Source: an uncultured bacterium
GTDB lineage: Bacteria > Patescibacteriota > Saccharimonadia > Saccharimonadales > Saccharimonadaceae
Length of the DNA stretch: 64,000 bases
NCBI GenBank assembly: GCA_903952435.1
Contig: CAJBFN010000002.1
Coordinates: 81,507 to 145,506 of the forward strand
Direction of reading: 5' to 3'
Shown: one piece after another, positions 59,311-64,000 of the stretch
Layout: each line of letters starts with the position of its first letter
Numbering within the stretch: position 1 is the stretch's first letter
Notes under the pieces: model-generated
What the model was told of the DNA's origin: nothing
What the model saw: the letters and a program-made list of their open reading frames with translations, nothing else
The model's database searches: none
Made by a program: the position numbers and the translations under genes

Positions 59311-60105
59311 TCAATAAATTAATAGACAAGCAGTAGCACTTTGTAAGGTTTTTGATGGGCGCCAAAGCCAATATGTGGCAACACTTGTAGCGGTTTTGCC
59401 GCGCCATATTTTCATTGGGTTGTCGCATGGCGTGCTGGTAACTTCTCCGCCACTAGCGACCAAAATGGAATCGTTATGGAATACAACAACAGTTATTGGA
59501 TATGAAATTGTGAATTTATGTAATGCCTCGACTAGGTTTGTTAGTTGCATACTAAAAGTTAAGACTTTTGGATAATAAACTGCTTGGAATAATTTTTGAA
59601 GTTGAGCGAAGGACGTGATTATAACTGTGTTCGGTCGGTCAACTAAAATTTGACTACTATTTTTTAGTAAGTCGATTGCATCCCTGGTAATTGTTAGTGG
59701 TCCATGGTAATCGCGAATAAAATTTTCATACAAGATTGCTGTTTCGCTGTTTTTGCCAGCATCACCAATTAGTAATATACCAGTTGCCCAATTGCCAAAA
59801 GTTTTCATTTCATTCAAAGCATCTTGTGATAATCCACCAGATTGGTTTGACGGTGCATAAATTACATCTGTTATATGATTTGGTATAGATTTTTTTAAAG
59901 TGTCGGGTAATAATATTTTTACTTCACCGGCGCCAGTTTTTAGAGCGTTTTCGTAACTTTCGGCAACGCTAATAAAACCAAGTTTATTACCGCCGATTAT
60001 CCCCAGTTTTCCAGATTGAGATTTTTGCTCTGGTTTAGCCCATTCTATATCTGGAAAAAGTGGTTTTTCAGCTGTTTGTTTTTGCCAATATGGGTGTTGA
60101 TTCAT
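59311..60105 (-). CDS. Divergent NAD(P)H-hydrate dehydratase-like protein (YjeF C-terminal/ribokinase-like fold)
   Basis: 264 residues. The N-terminal GKLGIIGGNKLGFISVAESYENALKTGAGEVKILLPDTL matches the start of the NNRD domain (GxxLxxGGSxxYxGAxxLAAxAALRxGAGLVT). NNRD repairs hydrated NAD(P)H using ADP or ATP. However the usual TPHxGE and GTGDVLAG catalytic strings are not recognisable; the C-terminal counterpart reads WRGKTATSVATYWL. It may be an inactive or re-purposed member. Overlaps the Nudix gene by one base, in a run of five minus-strand genes. Confidence 0.6.
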   Translation of the reverse strand: MNQHPYWQKQTAEKPLFPDIEWAKPEQKSQSGKLGIIGGNKLGFISVAESYENALKTGAGEVKILLPDTLKKSIPNHITDVIYAPSNQSGGLSQDALNEMKTFGNWATGILLIGDAGKNSETAILYENFIRDYHGPLTITRDAIDLLKNSSQILVDRPNTVIITSFAQLQKLFQAVYYPKVLTFSMQLTNLVEALHKFTISYPITVVVFHNDSILVASGGEVTSTPCDNPMKIWRGKTATSVATYWLWRPSKTLQSATACLLIY

Positions 60106-60590
60106 TATTTTATTTCACCAAAATCTTTTACTTGGCTGATTTTATGGCTGACGATTTTGTCGTTTTTGTCTAATTTGAAATTAGCCTTTATTTTTTTTCC
60201 GTCTAAAACTTGCGGTAGCCAGTATGGATCGTCGGGCCACATTTGATTAAATGGTATTTTATTTTGGTTAAACCATTCTGGCACCATCTCTTCTGATTCG
60301 GTCGGCTCGCCTGTCCATTCTGTGGCTATAAAAACATGGATATGCATAATCGCTGGCTCACCTTTAAAATATTCGTCAAAATCTATTAGTGCGACTTGTT
60401 CGAATTTAGTTGGACGTACGCTAATCTCTTCGATTGATTCTCGGACTAAAGCCTGTTCGATTGTTTCGCTTTCTTCTGGTTTTCCGCCAACGCCATTGAA
60501 ACGCCCAGCTCCAAAACCACGCTTTTTCATAGCTAATAAGATTTGATCATTTTTGATTAAAAATAATAATGTGGCTGTTATTTCTTTCAT
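60105..60590 (-). CDS. Nudix hydrolase, MTH1/8-oxo-dGTP diphosphatase-like
   Basis: 161 residues. Full Nudix box GGKPEESETIEQALVRESIEEISV (GX5EX7REUXEEXGU) near 35-58, preceded by KKRGFGAGRFNGVGGK, the arrangement of mammalian-type MTH1 enzymes that sanitise 8-oxo-dGTP. The C-terminal WPDDPYWLPQVLDGKKIKANFKLD also fits MTH1. Cytoplasmic nucleotide-pool cleaning is inferred. Overlaps xth by 4 bases; both act on oxidative DNA damage, so the pairing makes sense. Confidence 0.87.
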   Translation of the reverse strand: MKEITATLLFLIKNDQILLAMKKRGFGAGRFNGVGGKPEESETIEQALVRESIEEISVRPTKFEQVALIDFDEYFKGEPAIMHIHVFIATEWTGEPTESEEMVPEWFNQNKIPFNQMWPDDPYWLPQVLDGKKIKANFKLDKNDKIVSHKISQVKDFGEIK

Positions 60591-61387
60591 AGTTTTATCT
60601 CGATACTTACTGGGCAGTGGTCTGATCCCATTACCTCGGGATGAATTTCAGCATTTATTATTTGGCTGGCAACAGATTTGCTAGCTAGCCAATAATCTAT
60701 TCGCCAACCAATATTGCGCGTCCTGGCATTGGCCCAATGGCTCCACCAAGTGTAAGCGCCAGATCGGTCTGGGTATTGGGCGCGAAATGTGTCAACAAAT
60801 CCAGCCGATTCAAAAGCGTCAAACCCGGATTTTTCTTCTGCGGTGAAGCCGTGTTTGCCTTTTTTTGTTTTTGGATTATCGACATCAATATCGGTATGAG
60901 CTACATTAAAATCACCGCAAATTAATACTGGCTTGGTTTTTTCTAACGCTTTAATATGCTCTAATACAGCCGGGTCCCATTGTTTGTGGCGAAGTGGAAC
61001 TCGAGATAGATCTTCTTTCCCGTTTGGTGAATATAATGTAATTACCCATAATTCTTCGAATTCGGTTGATATTATTCTACCCTCTTTCATTGGATTGCCA
61101 TATTTATCATTTGCTAGGTCATATTTTTCGGCAATTCCATCAACAAATCCATTTATAATACTAATTGGCTTGATTTTACTTAAGATAGCAACACCACTAT
61201 AACCGGGTTTGTCGGCATCATTCCAATATTCGTAATATTCTGGTAAATTGATTTCGGCTTGGCCTTGTTTTGCTTTGGTTTCTTGAAGACATAAAACATC
61301 AGGCTGATATTCAGTTATGAATTTATGAAAAGCGCCTTTATTGATAACCGCCCTAATTCCGTTGATATTCCAAGAATAAAGTTTCAT
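60587..61387 (-). CDS. xth: Exodeoxyribonuclease III / AP endonuclease
   Basis: 266 residues of the EEP fold. Motifs: KLYSWNINGIRA, CLQETKAKQGQ (Mg-binding Glu), GYSGVAILSK, TLYSPNGKED, CGDFNVAHTDIDV (catalytic Asp/Asn), TWWSHWANARTRNIGWRIDYWLAS, and GSDHCPVSIEI (catalytic Asp-His). Cuts abasic sites in base-excision repair. TAA stop-start coupling with the Nudix gene. Confidence 0.93.
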   Translation of the reverse strand: MKLYSWNINGIRAVINKGAFHKFITEYQPDVLCLQETKAKQGQAEINLPEYYEYWNDADKPGYSGVAILSKIKPISIINGFVDGIAEKYDLANDKYGNPMKEGRIISTEFEELWVITLYSPNGKEDLSRVPLRHKQWDPAVLEHIKALEKTKPVLICGDFNVAHTDIDVDNPKTKKGKHGFTAEEKSGFDAFESAGFVDTFRAQYPDRSGAYTWWSHWANARTRNIGWRIDYWLASKSVASQIINAEIHPEVMGSDHCPVSIEIKL

Positions 61388-61396
61388 TAATTTAAA

Positions 61397-61870
61397 TTAT
61401 ACTACATTTTTGATAGCGCGATTAATGTCCCGCTCTTGGTCTCGGCGTTTTAATGTTTCTCGTTTGTCGTAGTTTTTCTTACCTTTGCCTAGCGCGATTA
61501 CTAGTTTGACAAATCGGCCACTGGTTAATAGCTTTGTTGGCACTATACTCATTCCGGTTTGTTTGCGGGTATAAAGATCGTCAATTTGTTTTCGCTTGGC
61601 TAATAATTTTCGTGGTGAGGTATCAATACTGCGGGCGCCAATTTTACCTTTTTCGCTTAATCTCAAACTAAAACTGGCATTATTTAGCCATAACTCATTA
61701 TTTTTTATCGTTACAAATGACCCTTTTAATTGTATGTGACCATCGCGAGCGGCACGAGTTTCGGGTCCAGTCAAGGCAATTCCAACGACTATATCTTCAT
61801 CCAAGGCATAATCAAAAGAAGCCCGACGGTTGATTATTGATTTTGGTGATATTTTTTTTGCCTTTTTCAT
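61397..61870 (-). CDS. smpB: SsrA-binding protein SmpB
   Basis: 157 residues. Carries tmRNA to stalled ribosomes. Seen: INRRASFDYALDEDIVVGIALTGPETRAARDGHIQLKGSFVTIKNNELWLNNASFS and the basic C-terminus PTKLLTSGRFVKLVIALGKGKKNYDKRETLKRRDQERDINRAI, with the essential GKKxYDKR block. No tmRNA gene is found in this window. On the minus strand TATAAT ends 8 bases before the ATG. Confidence 0.95.
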   Translation of the reverse strand: MKKAKKISPKSIINRRASFDYALDEDIVVGIALTGPETRAARDGHIQLKGSFVTIKNNELWLNNASFSLRLSEKGKIGARSIDTSPRKLLAKRKQIDDLYTRKQTGMSIVPTKLLTSGRFVKLVIALGKGKKNYDKRETLKRRDQERDINRAIKNVV

Positions 61871-61879
61871 ACAGTTGAA

Positions 61880-62638
61880 TTATACTTTTCGTTCTTTTAT
61901 TAATCTAGGGATTTGATTTTTGCGATCAAGATCCATATGCTTTTTGAAAGTGACTCTATTGGCCCTGGCATATCTTTTGATTTTAGAGGTATTCAAAAAC
62001 ATCTCTACCATTCTTGTCTTTGCTAACATCTTATGACAGTATTCAACTTTTCCAAACCTTTTTACAAAAAGAGATAAATCTACATCTTCGTTTATGTCTT
62101 TATCACCAAGGTGAACTAGGTGTGATATTTTATCCCAGACTGATTTTCTTATTGCCATATTATGACCGGACATAATTTTGCCGACAGTTGGATGGATGAC
62201 TATGTCACCTAATTTGCGCCATAAAAAATGTATCGGGCTAAACATAAAAGTATTACTTGGTGATAATTCTCTTACAGCTACTTTACCAGTTATACCACCT
62301 AAACTTTCGTCTGCTTTTGAAAATTTATCAATAATTGACTCTATCCAGATGTCGCATGCAATTGTATCTGCGTCGATTCTGGCTATTATGTCGCATTTTG
62401 CTGCGTTAAAACCGGCAGTTCGGGCATAGGTTATGCCTTTTTGTTTTTCTTTTATTATTCTTACTAATTTGTAGGTTGAGGCTATTTCTGCAGTATTGTC
62501 GGTCGAATTATTATCTACGACTATTATTTCATTTGGCATTATTGTTTGGCGCATCAAAGAATCAAGGCATTTGGCTATGTCTCGAGACTCGTTGTATGTC
62601 GGTATTACTACACTGACGGTTAATTTCATACGTTTCAT
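61880..62638 (-). CDS. Family 2 glycosyltransferase
   Basis: 252 residues of the GT-A fold: VSVVIPTYNESRDIAKCLDSLMRQTIMPNEIIVVDNNSTDNTAEIA at the N-terminus, the metal-binding DxD in IIARIDADTIACDIWIE near 90, and a GHNMAIRKSVWDKI acceptor-loop segment near 160. No membrane helix is evident, so it acts at the inner face of the membrane or in the cytoplasm. Donor and acceptor are unknown. It lies 9 bases before smpB on the minus strand. Confidence 0.85.
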   Translation of the reverse strand: MKRMKLTVSVVIPTYNESRDIAKCLDSLMRQTIMPNEIIVVDNNSTDNTAEIASTYKLVRIIKEKQKGITYARTAGFNAAKCDIIARIDADTIACDIWIESIIDKFSKADESLGGITGKVAVRELSPSNTFMFSPIHFLWRKLGDIVIHPTVGKIMSGHNMAIRKSVWDKISHLVHLGDKDINEDVDLSLFVKRFGKVEYCHKMLAKTRMVEMFLNTSKIKRYARANRVTFKKHMDLDRKNQIPRLIKERKV

Positions 62639-62672
62639 TATACAACACTAATGACATCACTTTAGGTGCTTA

Positions 62673-62681
62673 TGCTATAAT
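62673..62681 (+). promoter_or_regulatory. Extended -10 element of the terminal surface-protein gene
   Basis: TGCTATAAT, 29 bases before the proposed TTG start at 62711; AAGG precedes the start by 10 bases. Positions approximate to one base. Confidence 0.5.
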
Positions 62682-62710
62682 TATGATGTAAATTATAAGG
62701 TTATTAAGTT

Positions 62711-64000
62711 TTGCGTATTTATAAAAACAATCTTTCAAAAATAATTAAAGAGTCAGGTTTTGCCTTGCCTACAGTTTTAATTGCATCGATGGTTATGCTG
62801 GGGGTATTGTCGTTTGCGGCTGTATCATCATCGACAATACGGACTAATCTTGATGATCAATATTATAATCAGTTGGCAAAAACGGCGGCGGATGCCGGCT
62901 TGGAATATGCCAAAGCTTGTCTAGACTCTAGCGAAGGTTCATCGCAATGGAATGATAGTAGTCCGTTAAGGCCAAATACTAAATGTAACGGGCAATCAAT
63001 AGATGGTTTAGAATGTTTAGGTGATTCAATTAGTGAAGGATGCTTGGTTATGGGAGATCCTTCTTCCTTGATTGTTTCGTCGTTTATAATCGGAGAGCCA
63101 CAGTTTGATTTGAGTGAAAAAGTTATAAATATCAGCTCAATTGGCACTGTAAAATTATTAAAACTATCCGACAAAAGCGTTTGGCGTAGATACAGCCAAT
63201 ATAGTTATTCGGATTTTAAATTAATAAATAATCCCGAGACAGTTACTGGTATTCTAACAGCCCTATCGCCTGAAACTATTTATACTACCAATAATAACCC
63301 TAGGGATATCACTATTTCAGCCGATGGCGAATCGGTCTATGCTATTAATTCTTCTATTATTTCCACATACTCTCGTAACACATTGACTGGTGTTTTACCC
63401 AACCCATCTACTACAACTATAGCAACAGGCTATGACTCTTATAGAATAGTAATATCTCCCGATGGAAAATCAGTCTATGTGACGAACTATGGCGGTAATT
63501 CCATCTCCATGTACTCCCGCAACACATCCACTGGCGTCCTAACAACCTTATCGACCGCCACTATAGCAACAGGTTCTAACCCTCATGGTATAACTATATC
63601 TCCCGATGGAAAATCAGTCTATGTTACTAATAGTGGCGGTAATTCAATCTCCATGTACTCCCGCAATACATCTACTGGCGCCCTAGCAACCTTATCGACC
63701 GCCACTATAGCAACAGGCTCTAACCCTATTAATATAACTATCTCAGCCGATGGTGCATCAGTTTATGCAACGAACTGGATTGGTAATTCCATCTCCATGT
63801 ACTCCCGCAACACATCCACTGGCGTCCTAACAACCTTATCGACCGCCACTATAGCAACAGGTTCTAACCCTCGTGATATAGTAATATCTCCCGATGGAAA
63901 ATCAGTCTATGTGACGAACTATGGCGGTAATTCCATCTCCATGTACTCCCGCAACACATCCACTGGCGTCCTAACAACCTTATCGACCGCCACTATAGCA
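62711..64000 (+). CDS. Pilin-like surface protein with YVTN-type beta-propeller repeats (partial, runs off the window)
   Basis: Absent from the ORF track because no stop occurs in the window; I read 430 open codons from TTG 62711 to base 64000. The N-terminus is a short basic tail and ESGFALPTVLIASMVMLGVLSFAAVSSS, a type IV prepilin-like signal with Gly before FALPT (PilX/minor-pilin style), then a pilin-like helix and a globular part with several Cys. From ~residue 190 the protein consists of propeller blades (GITISPDGKSVYVTNSGGNSISMYSR), each 48 residues. Codon use in the repeats is more C-rich than in neighbouring genes. Likely an exported adhesin-like pilin. Confidence 0.82.
   Translation, partial: MRIYKNNLSKIIKESGFALPTVLIASMVMLGVLSFAAVSSSTIRTNLDDQYYNQLAKTAADAGLEYAKACLDSSEGSSQWNDSSPLRPNTKCNGQSIDGLECLGDSISEGCLVMGDPSSLIVSSFIIGEPQFDLSEKVINISSIGTVKLLKLSDKSVWRRYSQYSYSDFKLINNPETVTGILTALSPETIYTTNNNPRDITISADGESVYAINSSIISTYSRNTLTGVLPNPSTTTIATGYDSYRIVISPDGKSVYVTNYGGNSISMYSRNTSTGVLTTLSTATIATGSNPHGITISPDGKSVYVTNSGGNSISMYSRNTSTGALATLSTATIATGSNPINITISADGASVYATNWIGNSISMYSRNTSTGVLTTLSTATIATGSNPRDIVISPDGKSVYVTNYGGNSISMYSRNTSTGVLTTLSTATIA
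63416..64000 (+). repeat. 144-bp tandem repeats encoding propeller blades
   Basis: The word ACTATAGCA recurs at 63416, 63560, 63704, 63848 and 63992, an exact 144-base period (48 codons). Some copies are identical over more than 100 bases, for example the unit starting near 63457 and the last unit. The array continues beyond the window. Confidence 0.92.

Noticed and set aside
1-64000. UGA recoding as in Gracilibacteria
   Set aside because: TGA ends ftsX, mraY, the kinase at 15814 and the FISUMP pilin at expected places, and prfB is present.
1-64000. CRISPR array or insertion sequence
   Set aside because: No spaced direct repeats of CRISPR type and no transposase; the only regular tandem repeat is the 144-bp coding array.

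Overview
The window reads as a chromosomal segment of a small-genome Patescibacteria/CPR bacterium, most likely a Candidatus Saccharibacteria (TM7) relative. This is an inference from compact, AT-rich coding, short overlapping genes, a divergent minimal dcw cluster, pilins with variable C-termini and many kinase/receiver proteins. TGA is used as an ordinary stop (e.g. ftsX, mraY), prfB is intact, and no in-frame TGA is seen inside conserved genes, so the code looks standard, unlike Gracilibacteria/Absconditabacteria.

Layout. 1-11.4 kb (+): end of serS, hpf, secA, an M16 peptidase, murD, prfB, then ftsE-ftsX-CHAP hydrolase-S41 protease and a receiver protein, closed by a bidirectional terminator shared with rpmA (-). 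11.7-24.8 kb: a Trm11-like methylase (-), a flippase-like membrane protein, xseAB, a membrane-tethered methyltransferase, a soluble kinase/receiver pair, recO, an unknown gene (-), glyS, a PQ-loop-like protein, a 20-aa basic peptide, an RNase HI, a KwaB/DUF4868-like protein, a PIF1-type helicase and a membrane protein. 24.8-33.2 kb: the dcw cluster (mraZ with its own operator repeats, a long structured leader, rsmH, ftsL-like, ftsI, mraY, ftsW, murG, ftsQ-like) without murC/E/F, ftsA or ftsZ. 33.9-40.3 kb (-): a membrane-anchored VirD4/TraG-like ATPase, a sigma-region-4/HARE-HTH fusion and topA. 40.4-45.6 kb: a pilin, dprA, an unassigned non-coding RNA with a near-consensus promoter and terminator, a small membrane protein, pth, der and an unknown gene. 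45.7-52.2 kb (-): a pseudouridine synthase, two kinase/receiver pairs, tRNA-Glu and a DUF3048 protein. 52.3-64 kb: a FISUMP pilin, gltX, a DUF4367-like protein, a PEGA protein, a sortase, tRNA-Leu inside a broken tRNA-Leu-like locus, an NNRD-like protein, a Nudix hydrolase, xth, smpB, a glycosyltransferase, and a surface protein with a pilin-like N-terminus and 144-bp repeats that runs off the end and is missing from the ORF track.

Themes. Division and wall remodelling (dcw, FtsEX-hydrolase), surface display and attachment (three pilin-like proteins, sortase, PEGA), signalling through receivers without DNA-binding outputs, and housekeeping RNA/DNA functions. Many genes have a TATAAT-like -10 element ending 5-13 nt before the start codon and no Shine-Dalgarno, which suggests frequent leaderless mRNAs. 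The strongest unexplained items are: a palindromic element present both between genes and in frame inside topA with a conserved reading frame; a structured leader before rsmH closed by a 23-nt long-range stem; an unassigned ~265-nt RNA at 42.1-42.4 kb; and tRNA-Leu-like pieces surrounding an intact tRNA-Leu.
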